A stretch of 64,000 nucleotides of DNA, from positions 21,288,618-21,352,617 of the forward strand of contig NC_090280.1 in assembly GCF_037392515.1 (NCBI RefSeq). The letters are read 5' to 3'. Positions within the stretch are counted from its first letter, which is position 1. Each line of letters starts with the position of its first letter. The stretch comes from Haliotis asinina (lineage: Eukaryota; Mollusca; Gastropoda; Lepetellida; Haliotidae). This document shows positions 35,501-45,646 of this stretch, one piece after another. The translations under genes and the position numbers were made by a program. Below the pieces are notes generated by a model. It was not told the DNA's origin. It ran no database searches and worked only from the letters and a program-made list of their open reading frames with translations.

Positions 35501-37951
35501 TAGTCACAATATTAAAGTCTTCGACCGAAGTTATATTGCTGTCTACGATGTGATATAATTGTTAGATTGCTGTCTACGATGTGATATAATTGTTAGATTG
35601 CTGCCAATTGGTGTGGTGTAAGTGCTGCTAACAGCATAATAGTGTTGATATATAGCTGTCCACGGTATGGCATGATAGTTATATTGCTGTCATCGGTGTG
35701 CTGTATTTGCTATATTCCTGCCTACGATGTGTTATGATTATTGTAATTTGCATATCTATGACGTGATATAATTCAATTTGTTATTTTGCTGACAACGGTG
35801 TGAAATTCTTGTTAAATTGGTGTCTACGGTGTATAGTTGTTATAATGTTGACTTTGGAGTGATGTAGCACGTGCTCGCTAATATACAATTATAGACAGGT
35901 GATGAGGCCAATACTTGTTTTATGTACCCGCAAAAAAGTAACATTGACAGACGACTAATGTCAATATTTACTTTTCGCGGGTCCATTGACCGAATTCACC
36001 AGTCTATAATTGTTTTAGCATGCACTAAACATGCACTAAAACATTGTGTATGGTTCCCACTACAAACCAATAGCGTTTTGTCAAAAATACTGTGACATGT
36101 AATCAGTTGAATCACTTCATAGCTTGAATGACCCTTGCACAACAAGCAAACAAAGCCTGTCTTTCATTGTTTAGAATCTTTAGGAAAAACCAGGAAATAA
36201 CATACTCTACGGCACGGATGATATTTGACACGAAGATAGCACCAATACTACTCTATGGAGCTGAAATATGGGGACACAAGTATTCAGATTCAATTGAAAG
36301 GATTCAGATGATGTATTTTAAAAGATTTCTCAAAATTGGAAAATTTGCATCCAGCAAGGCCATCCTCGGTGAACTTGGACGTTATCCAATGTATGTCTTC
36401 AGCCAAATCAAAGTAATTAAGTTTTGGTTCAGACTGTTACACATGAATCCACAGCGTTATCCCATACAGTGTTATAAGATGCTCAAAGTGTTTGACGATT
36501 TGGGCAAAATTAATTGGGTGTCAAGCGTGAGATCTATTTTATTCAGAAACGGGTTTTCACATGTATGGCTAAACCAAGGCGTTGGCGATGTACAGTTATT
36601 CATCCTAACCTTCGAACAACGCATCAAAGATATAGCCTGCCAGACTTGGCATAATGATGTCTGTAGCTCAACTTTTCTAAAACACTATTCACAATTCAAA
36701 TATAACCTTCACTTGGAACCGTATATCACTGAATTAAAAAACAAAAACCTTATACGTGCATACTGCAAATTCCGAATTTCCCACATCAATCTGAAGATAA
36801 ACAAATTTAGATGTAAGAAAGATGCCGCAACAACAGACTTTGTGTGTACAGTATGTAATGCCTTGGAAGTTGAAGATGAGAATCATGTCTTTTTCAAGTG
36901 TAAATATTACGAATGTTGGCGTGAAAAGTATTTCTTACAACTTGGAAAAGTGTATAGAGGTCCATTAGCCTTAGAATCAATCCTCAAATCAAGGAACAGT
37001 CAGGTAATATATTTTACTGCCGTATTTTTGCATAATATGTTCCAAGCAAGATCTGCACCCAGTTGACCACTGTACAACAGTTAAATAACTGTATAACTGT
37101 ATTATAGGCCACAAGGCCGATATTACGCAAATAAACTGTGTGTCTGTCTGTCTGTCTGAATGACTAAGTACCCCAAGTCAGTTTGGGTCGGACCTGGGTT
37201 AGACCAATCAGGTAGCCGGAGAAATTTGTTTAGGCAATAATGTAACTTATTTCTATGCTGTTACCGACTACGCTACTGAAATCACCCAAGGTGGAACACG
37301 ATATATCTTTTGAAAACAACAACACTGATAAGTCTAATTCATACGCTTTGAGAGTTTGTGATTTAGGCGACAATGTTTGAATATTTACCCAACGTGAAGA
37401 AACCTCTATTGACACTCGTAGCTGAGGACACTATCTGTGAATGTGCAGAAAGAATATGTATTTATTGGGATCTATATGGTATTTATTGGCTGATAGGGTA
37501 TACCGTATAAACAATATTCTGTTCCCGGTGAGATCCATCGCATTATCATCTTCATGCGTTTCAAGCTTAAAGTGATTCACCCACCTGGCCAGATTAGAAT
37601 TATTAATTATAGCATATTCTTCAAAAGATACACACTATGGATCTAAATTATGACATAATGTGTTCATATATCAATATAACATATCAATTATAACGCTGGA
37701 AAGTGTGAGTTACCATCACCACGACAGCAGATAAATGTTCATATATCGATATATCATATAAAAATTATAACACTGGAATGTGTGTGTTACCATCACCGCT
37801 ACTGGAAATAATATATGTTTGTATTTCGATGCATCATATATCAGTTATAACACTGAAATGTGTGTGTTACCATGACCGAGGCAGCTGTAACCAGGACAGT
37901 GATATTCTTCATCATGCCCGAGTGACGGTACCTCCCACGCTGAGGAACAAT
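29557..37951 (-). CDS. zona pellucida domain membrane protein, 8 exons seen, 5' end missing
   Basis: Minus-strand exons in order: 37951-37871, 35396-35266, 33768-33620, 33387-33224, 32740-32644, 31877-31685, 30437-30308, 29729-29557. All junctions keep phase. Exon 1 (DCSSAWEVPSLGH...CPGYSCLGH) is a small Cys module. Exons 2-7 form a ZP domain: ZP-N part (LPPGCNAVGAGGNYSLTTPC, TRLFTVTCEEKL), ZP-C part (VNLGQKMFLVI, FLPRQCTAKSD, NLAFLPVYAFYFQQ, VVTYTCSFTVCPDS) and the last Cys in NKTQCVKQGLE. A furin-type RKRR follows, where ZP proteins are cut before polymerising. The last exon has a TM helix (VIIAATGGVVVSVIVVVVVC) and a basic tail. It is expected to be secreted or membrane-bound and to form extracellular filaments, as in egg coats and epithelial matrices; which one is not decidable here. 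The signal-peptide exon was not found. The exon at 31877 has an alternative acceptor nearby. Confidence 0.85.
29870..30195. repeat. degenerate gcaacgagaaaata repeats
   Basis: aagcaacgagaaaat-like words separated by actcga recur about every 20-30 bp. It lies in the last intron of the ZP gene. The related word gacgagaaagcgata recurs near 52.4 and 52.8 kb. Confidence 0.65.
30472..30640 (+). repeat. SINE family A
   Basis: gcggtggggtagcctagtgg, gttcagttgcccacatgggt, tatttccaaaagtggcataa and actcattcactc. Confidence 0.85.
30680..30790 (-). repeat. SINE family B, diverged tail half
   Basis: gtttgatgtttaacgctgca, ctcagcag, then caaagatcaacaccatgagc and aacgatctcg. Confidence 0.6.
31015..31692 (-). 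repeat. 38-bp exon-edge minisatellite iterating a ZP-gene 5' splice site
   Basis: About 17 copies of a 38-bp unit. On the gene's strand each reads ggatactgtaaccag followed by gtgagctattcctggcagtg. The copy at the exon border is the last 15 nt of ZP exon 6 plus its donor (cag|gtgagc at 31685/31684). At least nine further copies keep a perfect caggtgagct donor inside the intron. Confidence 0.9.
32940..33050 (-). repeat. SINE family B, head half
   Basis: gtcgtgtcaaacaggtcagc, gagcctgatcagccaatccc, cgacacgcatgagttactga. Confidence 0.65.
33388..33492 (-). repeat. (GAGT)n microsatellite abutting a ZP-gene acceptor
   Basis: About 25 units. On the gene strand it is (ctca)n running into ctctacag, the 3' splice site of the exon starting at 33387, so the repeat supplies the pyrimidine-rich tract. 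Confidence 0.9.
33780..33955 (-). repeat. (TATC/CATC)n simple repeats abutting a ZP-gene acceptor
   Basis: Plus strand gatagatagatagg and gatggatggatg runs. On the gene strand, ctatctatctatgcctgtac ag leads directly into the exon starting at 33768. Confidence 0.9.
34122..34263 (+). pseudogene. short NHL-like coding remnant
   Basis: Open run VDKDNTIFVTDVNRRFYI then RYFRNGAEEMDNLSQVPFDI and a TGA. The start resembles one NHL beta-propeller blade (D.tiyVtD..n.RI), and a plausible acceptor (gattccacag) precedes it. No neighbouring blades found. Antisense within a ZP-gene intron. Identity is tentative. Confidence 0.25.
35006..35214 (-). repeat. SINE family B
   Basis: gttgtttaacgccacagtca, catggcggcgatctgtaaac, to tctcacccggatcttgaggg. 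Confidence 0.85.
35525..35865. repeat. degenerate about 31-bp tandem repeat
   Basis: Units of gctgtctacgatgtgatata plus attgttagatt; the first two are perfect and later ones decay (ctgtccacggtatggcatga, ctgcctacgatgtgttatga). Confidence 0.8.
35869..36025. mobile_element. foldback MITE, about 157 bp
   Basis: Near-perfect palindrome: acaattatagac(a)ggtga against tcaccagtctataattgt at the outside, and acccgcaaaaaagta with aacattgacag against tgtcaatatttacttttcgc gggt inside. Only a few bases of loop. It sits immediately upstream of the LINE insertion. Confidence 0.8.
36115..37158 (+). mobile_element. 5'-truncated LINE, intact ORF2 C-terminal frame
   Basis: An uninterrupted 312-codon frame (36128-37066) starts inside ORF2 after the RT core. 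It has APILLYGAEIWGHKYSDSIE, LGRYPMYV, RIKDIACQTWH, the zinc-finger-like CTVCNALEVEDENHVFFKC and a C-terminal hydrophobic stretch. A 3' UTR with ggccacaaggccgatattac, an AATAAA (37131-37136) and a (tgtc)n end at about 37158 follow. It is typical of a non-LTR element truncated during insertion. The lack of stops suggests it is young. Insertion is antisense in a ZP-gene intron. Clade not resolved. Confidence 0.85.
37660..37890 (-). repeat. 76-bp exon-edge repeat, 3 copies, at a ZP-gene donor
   Basis: Three units, each with cactggaatgtgtgtgttac catcac on the plus strand. On the gene strand each carries a gtaac(a/t)cacac donor, and the innermost one is the donor of the exon 37951-37871. Confidence 0.8.
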
Positions 37952-38429
37952 CTGAATAACGCATAATGGATGTTAATTATTTCACGAGTATAATTGTTGT
38001 CATATAATTGTTTTTATGATTGGTCAGTTAAGGTCAGTACGAGGTATGTGACCAGGCCATGCACACTTGATGTATTCACAAACCCGGTCTTTTTGCCTAT
38101 GAAAGCCAACAAAGTGTTCGTAGTTGTTATTTGCAACATGGCTTGTCGATGTTTCCAGTTCAGTGCCATCAATAATTGCCGATTTAGTCTGGATATTCTT
38201 CAGAGTTCTCCATTTCGGATAATGTTTTCTTTCTGATCTTGCTATACCACAACCAGTTAGTTAGTTTAGTGCTTACTCGTCATATATAAACCTAAAGTGT
38301 GCTTCTCACTATCTATTAGGTCATCTCTTGCTTTTCCAGAATAACTGCACTTGAGGTTTTGTTTTGGAGGGACAGGTTTTACTTGTCGCAAGAAAGACTC
38401 TTCCCACGTTTTACATTTCGTTAATGAGA

Positions 38430-38527
38430 CCGCTCCCAAAGATTTTCTTTTCCTAACTTTATACGAATATCAACATTCAGCTCCCAAAGATTTTCTTTTC
38501 CTAACTTTATACGAATATCAACATTCA
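38430..38527. repeat. tandem duplication of 47-48 bp
   Basis: gctcccaaagattttctttt cctaactttatacgaatatc aacattca occurs twice in immediate succession with no mismatch seen. Confidence 0.95.
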
Positions 38528-38792
38528 AATGGTACATGAGTGTTTGAAATCAATTGAAAAATATCGTTCCAGATTATACTCACAACACAAATGTTTTCCC
38601 AAGCGGGAATGGAAACGTTGTCTCAGATCCGTAGGCACACGCCCTACCGCATGGCCACCGGGCCGACGTAGGTGTTGAGGTTAAATTATCTACTTATTGT
38701 TACTGGCATTAAATTGATTTTACGCACGCTTCAGTTATTGTCATGCAGCTTCTTTAATTCTACATTGTGATTACCCATCACTGACGGTAAAT

Positions 38793-38857
38793 ATGATAGA
38801 GAAAACACTTCTCCTCGGTTTTGGTACCAAAACCTCGGAGGCGTGTTTTCTCGTATA
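38793..38857. repeat. short perfect-centre hairpin
   Basis: tagagaaaacacttctcctc ggttttggtaccaaaacc gaggaggcgtgttttctcgta, apart from two mismatches, is palindromic around ggtacc (38823-38828). Confidence 0.8.
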
Positions 38858-38859
38858 CT

Positions 38860-39920
38860 TAATAAAGTGTTTTAAGATTTTAAATGAGGGACAGGACTGG
38901 GATACTGGTAACTCTTGTAAAATATGTTTCTGGTAATAAGACCTCATTTAATGGCCCTATCAAAGGACATCAATGTGGTTCACACAGGTTCATTTGACTA
39001 AAATTTCCGTTCCTGTGGGAATGTCAGTAGTGACCTTACTTGATATTATGACCCCCTGTTCCTCAAGTACTCTTAGTAAGGCCCTTTATCTACATGCACA
39101 TCTTCACTTCTGAACTGCATTCCAGAGGTCCGCAGTACACGTAGATACAGACGTAATGGGTGAGTGGTGCAGGCGCGTTTGCTTTTCAACAGTGCATGGT
39201 GTATACACGTAACAATATTTTGAAGGAGCTGTATACATTTTCGGTTGACATTAGTGAACAGAATTTGTAGAATGTGGGACGGTGCTTAAACCTGGATGGT
39301 GTAGATACCCCCTTAGATCTTCATACTGTTGACAAGAGAGAAGGACATGATTATATTCATCTTCTGTGATAGCCCTGTCACATGTTCCATATTGTGCATG
39401 ATTGGTTCTCAGCAGCATGATAAACTCTTTTGAAATACATTAAATCTTAATGATTCGAAATTCCGATAATGATACTCTTAGTTTCCTTACATTTACAACC
39501 TTTAAATAATATACTTTCTTTACTTGTAGGGCTGTTGATAAGGTTCTTAGGTGTGTGATATGAATTCATACCTCTGTTCGATAACCTTTGTTCCTCAAGT
39601 ACTGTTAGTGAGGTCCTTACGCGTGGATTGAGTCTTAAGAGGTTCTTGATTTAATTTCATCGGTTACTGTTTGACCGTACTTGTGTTATGTGCTTGCAGA
39701 CAAGGTAATCTTGTGTTATCTGCTAACAATTTCTGTTATCTGTTTACACAACCTCCTGTAGTGCTTATCTAATCAGAGTGGTGACACGCCACACGTCATG
39801 CTGAGCTCACAGTGAGGTCTTCATCACCAACAGAAGTGTAGTGTAAGAGATAAGCGTCATAATACAGTGACTGTACTTTTTCGCCGCTGCTTTATAATAC
39901 ACATAAAACAGGCGGATATG
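38860..39920. other. no gene recognised
   Basis: Intergenic. The phrase gttcctcaagtact(c/g)ttagt(a/g)agg recurs at 39059 and 39591, a small dispersed duplication. Nothing coding was seen. Confidence 0.45.
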
Positions 39921-39924
39921 TCTT

Positions 39925-40135
39925 TGTTGTAACCGTGTTGTAAACGGTAAGTCCCGTGTTGTAAACAGTATGACCCGTGTTGTAAACGGTATGTCCCGTG
40001 TTGTAAACAATATGACCCGTGTTGGAAATGGTATGACCCGTGTTGTAAACGGTATGGCCCGTGTTGTTAACAGTATGACCCGTGTTGGAAACAGTATGAC
40101 CGGTGTTGGAAACGGTATGACCCGTTTCCAACAAA
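39925..40135. repeat. 21-bp minisatellite, about 10 copies
   Basis: gtgttgtaaacggtatgaccc repeats. Being 7 codons long it opens frames on both strands. Confidence 0.95.
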
Positions 40136-40607
40136 AGGAAAACACTGACATGAAATATTCTGGCAAGTTCTCGTGTCACCTGCCATGTTTAGTCAATATT
40201 GAAATCAGTCGTTTGCCACTGTTGGACCTTTTGGTACTTTTCTCCCTGAGACGTCAGACATGGGAGGGAGAAACTGATTAACTTGGTTACATATACATTT
40301 ATCTTACATCACACATGAATGTCGCTTTCTGATTGGCTAAGCGCTATTCTCTTATTTTCAATGTACCCCGCTTACAGGCGATGTATTATTTTCAAAGTAC
40401 ACCGCTGGGAATTCCGAAATCTTCTGGTGTTTCATGGTAGTACATTTTGACCCTGAATAACATTGAATCATGCATCAAGCACGAAAATTACCGATGTTTT
40501 GCGATTGAAAATCGATTGAAGGGAGATTGAACTCTAAATCTACCATGACATCAGTAAATACTGGATTGTGACTGGTTAATCAACGTCATTCAGGAGTATA
40601 TAGTCAC

Positions 40608-40813
40608 GTTATATACCTCTGATTTTCCAACACATTTTGTATTTGTTTAAAATTTGAATAACGCAGTTATGGTAGAGTGGAGATACACGTCTTGCCTTTG
40701 AAAATCAGAGGTATATAACGAAATTATAATAGCTCTAACTTTTGTATTTAAAACCTCACACTACGCGTTCGGTTTTAAATCACATTTACAGCTATTATAA
40801 TTTCGTTATATAC
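40608..40813. mobile_element. two overlapping foldback elements
   Basis: gttatatacctctgattttc (40608-40627) pairs with gaaaatcagaggtatataac (40700-40719). The latter's outer half begins a second inverted repeat, gtatataacgaaattataat (40711-) with agctattataatttcgttat (ending 40813). They share an arm, like nested or chimeric MITEs. Confidence 0.75.
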
Positions 40814-40961
40814 CCTTTTTTATAAACGGTAAACACAGTATGTTCATCACCTAAATCTGTTTACCTTGTGTCGTCTGCAAAATGGCGATTTGCCTCGCAT
40901 GCAAACAGAGGTGCTTCAAACAGTTCAAAATTAAAATTCAGGAGTCCGGTAAGATAAATAC

Positions 40962-41100
40962 GTTGTTCACCAGTCCCTCGGGGTCCATGGGCTGATGTAC
41001 CCTCGAGGTTTGTTTATGTAAACATAACGTTTGTTTATGTTAACATCAACAAACCTCGAGAGTACATGAGCCCATGGCTCCCTCGCTACTAGTGAACAAC
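40962..41100. mobile_element. foldback MITE, 139 bp
   Basis: gttgttcaccagtccctcgg, ccatgggctgatgtaccctc gaggtttg pairs with caaacctcgagagtacatga gcccatgg and tagtgaacaac. The centre is tgtttatgtaaacataacgt. Confidence 0.85.
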
Positions 41101-41572
41101 TTTTACTGTTTTTAGACGCATTTATACTAAAATACAAACAGTGGTAGCATATATTTTATGGATGGGAACGGAGGAATTGCCGTGAAAGGATTCTGGTATT
41201 CTGGCAAAAACATTTTCATAAAAAATGAATTCGATATTTCCCCTCTATCTCCCCCACTAAGGTACTCCTAATCTATTACCCATTTCTCGTGCCAAAAGTT
41301 CGGGTCGAGATTGAGTTTCACCTACGAAATGTATCGGCGGATTACGAACCTCTCCATCTCAAAACGAAGTCAGCACTACGTTTATCTCCATGAATATGTA
41401 GGTGAGACGAGATAGCTCCCGTGGAACTAATCGACTGTTATTTTAGAATGTTCCACTAAATATTTTTTGGATTATATGACGTTTCAGATAATGTTAGAGG
41501 TTGAACAGCGCGTGGCTAGAATACCGCTATGTAAACCGTCGTCACTCCATCTGAATGATTGAGTGAATGAGT

Positions 41573-41806
41573 TTATGTCATTTAGTTTTACGCCGCAGTC
41601 AGCAATATTCCATCTGTATGGCGGCGATCTATGTGTAATCGCATCTGGACAAAGGCAATCCAGAAATCAACAGCATCAACATCGACTTACGCAACTGGGA
41701 TACGATGACATGCGTCAACCCAGTCAGCGAGCCTGGGTTCGACTCTTACGATCAGGATGTGTTACGGAAGATCTATTTTAACCCGGACCTTCACGGGTCC
41801 ACTCAC
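41573..41806 (-). repeat. SINE family B
   Basis: gtcatttagttttacgccgc, catctgtatggcggcgatct, to acccggaccttcacgggtcc. Confidence 0.9.
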
Positions 41807-42214
41807 ACCTGAGGGTTTTGTTTGTTTAGTGGAGGATGACGTGGATACATTACTACTTGATGTCTACTTTATTTACTTACAATTTAATTAAAATAATCAT
41901 TTTGAAATTTTGTTATACTGTGTGTTGTATTAAGCATAGTGATTATTGCTATGAACGTACCTCACACTGCAGACTTGTGCGAGTATCCTTCCATGATCTG
42001 TCACTGTCACTGGTTTGAGAATTTGCACCATCTGTGATAAAAGATAACTGGAGGGTGGTGTTCGATAAGTTATGGCTGTTCACATGCACTGTACAAGGTT
42101 ACGTCACGACTTTGTCACATCTCGACTTTATTCATCTTTATAGCGAAGTCTATACTGTCGTAGAAATGTACACATATCAACAACCGAAATGTAAACAACA
42201 ACTATTGGTTCTCG

Positions 42215-42580
42215 TGTTACGTGATGTATTGAGACTGGTGCCTGCTGATGTATATAGACTGGCGTCCCTTGATGTGTTGAGATCGGTGGCCCGTGATGTA
42301 TTGAGACTGCTGTCTCGTTGTGTATTGACACCGCTATCCCTTGATGTATTGGGACTGTTGTCCCGTGATGTATTGAGGCTGGTTTCCCGTGATGTATTGG
42401 GACTAGTGTCTTCTGGTGTATTGAGACTGGCGTCTCCTGGTGTAATGAGACTGGTGTCCCGTGATGTAATGAGAATGGTGTCCCTTGATTTATTGGGACT
42501 GGGGTCCCGTGATGTATTCAGACTGGTGTCCCGTGATGTACTGGGACTGGTGTTTCCTGGTGTACTGGAATCTCGTGATG
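42215..42580. repeat. 24-bp minisatellite, about 15 copies
   Basis: tcccgtgatgtattgagact ggtg repeats. The unit is 8 codons long, producing an apparent 247-aa frame (RLVSRDVL repeats) that I regard as an artefact. Confidence 0.92.
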
Positions 42581-42667
42581 CTGTACTGTTGTATTATACT
42601 TACTTCAAATATTTCCATAGTAATACAGTTTTGCTGAGAAATATTTTAATGTTCAAGTCATATCTAA

Positions 42668-42825
42668 GGCGGTGTAGCATAGTGGTTAGAGCGTTCGCTC
42701 GTCACATCGAAGACCAAGATTCGATTCCCACAGAAGGTGCAATGTGCGAAACCCATTTCTGGTGTCCCCCGTCGTGATACTGCTGGAATATTGCTAAAAC
42801 GACGTAAAACTGACTGACTCACTCT
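42668..42825 (+). repeat. SINE family A
   Basis: gcggtgtagcatagtggtta, gattcgattcccacagaagg, ctgctggaatattgctaaaa, cgacgtaaaact and actcactc. Confidence 0.9.
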
Positions 42826-43362
42826 AGGGTTTATAGATCCCTTTTTTGCCATAAATTACATGTCTAGTTGGCCCGTTTCAAACTACGTGGTGAAAGTGTA
42901 CATGTCGTGTCTCATGGAGATCTCCTCCATTATATGTCAGACACAACTGAGACAGCGCTTGGTGAGGCGTCCTGTACTAACTCACTATTAACGTAGTCCA
43001 AAGAATGAATAGCAGATCTGCTATTCTCGCTAGACAAAACTACATGCATTATTTCGCATGTGGCAGTTGGTCTTCGGCTTCATAAAACAGTATTACGTCT
43101 AACATTGTTGGCATATCAGGAAACCAGCCTGTGGTGTTATTCCACATGTAACTCACGTCATTTCTGCCAGTGGGTAACGCGAGCCTTTCATCAAATGTTG
43201 ACCTAATTCTGTGCAATCCCGCTGTTGCGGGAGGCGTTCCAACTTGACACGTGTGTACGCTTCAGCTCACCGACTTGCTCAAAGTCGTTAGTTGTTTCTC
43301 GAGTTGTGATTCAACCATTTACATAAACAGTGGATATTTACGTTTCCAAAGAATATACAAAA

Positions 43363-45352
43363 ATGTTTAACAGCTATTCTTCAGGTAGGTGTTTTGCAAA
43401 TTTAACACTAGGGCTGCATGCATGTCTTATATCATGATACAAATACCTGGCCTATTGTACAGGTTATGTTTATCAGATGCTACATCATGTTATAGAAAGT
43501 GGGTCAATACCTAGTCTGTCTCACAGTCTTTGAACCACATTATTTTCCCTAACTGCAAGCCCTTTTTGTACTGCTAAAGCCTTAAATTAGCAAGTCAAGA
43601 TTTCACGTTCTGAATCGCTGGTCTCCCTGAGGCTCCTTTTCAGGTAATGTGGGATAGATTGTTCCTATCATCAAGTATATACATTCCGAGACTAAACAGT
43701 AGTCTAGTCAATATCCTTCGCACAGTGCTGCGTCATTGCAACGATGAAGATGCCTTGCATTAATTTAACTTATTTGTGCAAGGAGCTGTAATGTAATTAT
43801 TTCACCATATATTTAGTGTGGGTGCTATTTCGTTCACTGGAGGGCGGCGGTGTTGCCGTGATGGAGGCCGGGGATGGGATGAGATGGTGTACGATGAGTA
43901 CGGTATTGCAAGGAATCAGTCAACAGTAATTATTATTTTATTTTTTTAAGATAATAGACTGTTGAAAACTTCAAACAACATGAGTGTGTGCGTGCGTGCG
44001 TGCGTGCGTGCGTTTGTTGCCTCAAAAAGCACCAGATCAATGTAATATGACAGATGCTAGAAGGTCCGTTGGTCACCTGGGCCCGGATCTCTAAATGTAA
44101 AAGGTCTTTATGTTGAATAAAATATATATTTTAAATTGTGTGATCTCTCCACTCGTCACGATGTTTACTACATACTGCTTTACACATGTCATCATAATTA
44201 TATATCTTATATTTCGTACAGTGACGATACCTGTGAGGAACCTTAGAACAGGTGTTCAATAACCCATACTTGTCGAAAGAAACGACAACCGGATAGTTTG
44301 GCTTTGCTCGCGGACGTGATTGACTCATATCATCTTGTCCCATTTGCGTAGATCGATGTTCGTGCTGTTGGTCTTAAAAATGTCTGGTCCAGAGTCGAGT
44401 ATTTACCAGTAATGGGCTTCACATGTTGTACCCATAAAGGTCGGTTCTTCGGGGTGAAGAGAGAACACGTTAACCGCTAGGCTGCCACATCGTTTCTGGA
44501 GATCATCACAAACTGATATCGCTAGTATACTGGTTGTTTAAGACACGGGGATGAAAATGTTTTGTTCTTCACTGGATAGGTTAGGAAAATTACTTGTAAG
44601 TGAACAATTGTTTTGGGTAACAATTGCACACACTCACGCATCCAAACATAAACGCAAACAAATTTGAATATCAAAAATTAAAATCATCAGATGACTCATC
44701 CTTCAATGATTATAATTTCTACATTTTTTCTGTAGGCTTCGTCTCGAAAGACACGCCATGTGACTCACCGTTGAGGAGGGAATTCGACGTCTTCTGGAAG
44801 ACGAGTCTGGCTGAGGAGGAGGTCAGCAACACTGCCGCAGTCTGCAAAATTACACGCGACAAAGGGGAGACAACTCTAACGCGTATTTTCTACGAAACCG
44901 CGGCTGACGGTCCGCGAGCTGAAGACAGGTTAGTTGAATGGCTTCCTGATGAACCATTCTGGCAAGATGCAGATGAGATCAACATAAAGATCTTTCTAAG
45001 TTATTCTCCCCAAGGAGCGACCTCGGAGGGACTTGTTAACTTTCTCCATGACTTAGAAGCTCAGGGTATGGAAGTCAACATGACACTGCGATTTGCTCGC
45101 CTGTTTAGAGTGGGAATTGAAGACGAGGCGATAGAAAACAGAGATGGCCTCCGTCTTTTACATAATAGCAAGGTGAAGGTCGATGTAGTGCGTGAATGTG
45201 ATTGGTTGTATCTAATGGATGTTTTGAAGAACAGAGAAGCGCAGAAGCAGCACGATCGGAGGTCAAGGTTGGTTAAACAAGAACTAACTAAGATATTCAC
45301 TGACCCACATGATGAACAAACCAGCACTGACAACGTGACAACGAAGCCGTGA
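43363..45352 (+). CDS. AID/APOBEC-like deaminase-fold protein lacking zinc ligands, 2 exons, 212 aa
   Basis: Exon 1 43363-43384 (MFNSYSS, donor cag|gtaggt) joins exon 2 44736-45352 (acceptor ctacattttttctgtag) in phase 1. The body follows the vertebrate AID order: AAVCKITR.KGETTLTRIFYE (strands 1-2), RAEDRLVEWL (helix 1), IKIFLSYSP (strand 3), LVNFLHDL (helix 2), LRFARLF (strand 4), DGLRLLHNSKVKVDVV (helix 3, strand 5), DWLYLMDVL. Ungapped against AID, the zinc ligands are changed: His of HxE is Arg68, and the two Cys of SPCxxC are Gln100 and Thr103. The catalytic-type Glu (E70) remains. With no zinc site it should not deaminate. It could be a pseudoenzyme binding nucleic acid or partners; this is inference. 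AID/APOBEC-like families are known in invertebrates, including lophotrochozoans. The frame is intact over 617 nt of exon 2. Exon 1 is short, so its assignment is less certain than exon 2. Confidence 0.75.
43983..44014. repeat. (GTGC)n microsatellite
   Basis: gtgtgtgcgtgcgtgcgtgc gtgcgt, inside the single intron of the deaminase-fold gene. Confidence 0.9.
44335..44492. repeat. SINE B (+) fragment joined to SINE A (-) fragment
   Basis: ccatttgcgtagatcgatgt, gtctggtccagagtcgagta (family B, plus) runs straight into gggcttcacatgttgtaccc and acgttaaccgctaggctgcc (family A, minus), without a tail between. In the deaminase-gene intron. Confidence 0.7.
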
Positions 45353-45646
45353 TGCAAGGGTTAAAATGCCATCGCCGGTTCATTTCGGGCATCAAATAAT
45401 GTCTTTTGGTATCTTACTTGTCCCTCAGCTACTAGATAATTTCCGCTTACGATTTCAAACTGCGATAAACTTGGATTTCATTTCATATCTGCTCAAAATG
45501 AAGCTATTTTGCAGTGATAATGAAATAATGTGGTGTTTCTTGGTTGTTTATCACTTTCCGATAAATAGTTACAATGATTCACAAGACAGATTTCTCATAC
45601 AATGCAGTTGAGGCCAATCTAAAATAATGGGTCAGAAGTATAATAT

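Noticed and set aside
39807-40281. 95-119 aa frames rich in TTR.IPF or VVN.MTR
   Set aside because: 21-bp array periodicity; open on both strands at once.
42034-42777. 247-aa leucine/aspartate repeat frame that looks like a repeat protein
   Set aside because: 24-bp minisatellite followed by read-through into a SINE; not a leucine-rich-repeat fold.
44624-44735. Extended 242-aa frame starting upstream of the deaminase-fold exon
   Set aside because: The stretch reads into a classic pyrimidine tract and AG (ctacattttttctgtag); deaminase-like sequence begins only after it, so the upstream codons are intron.
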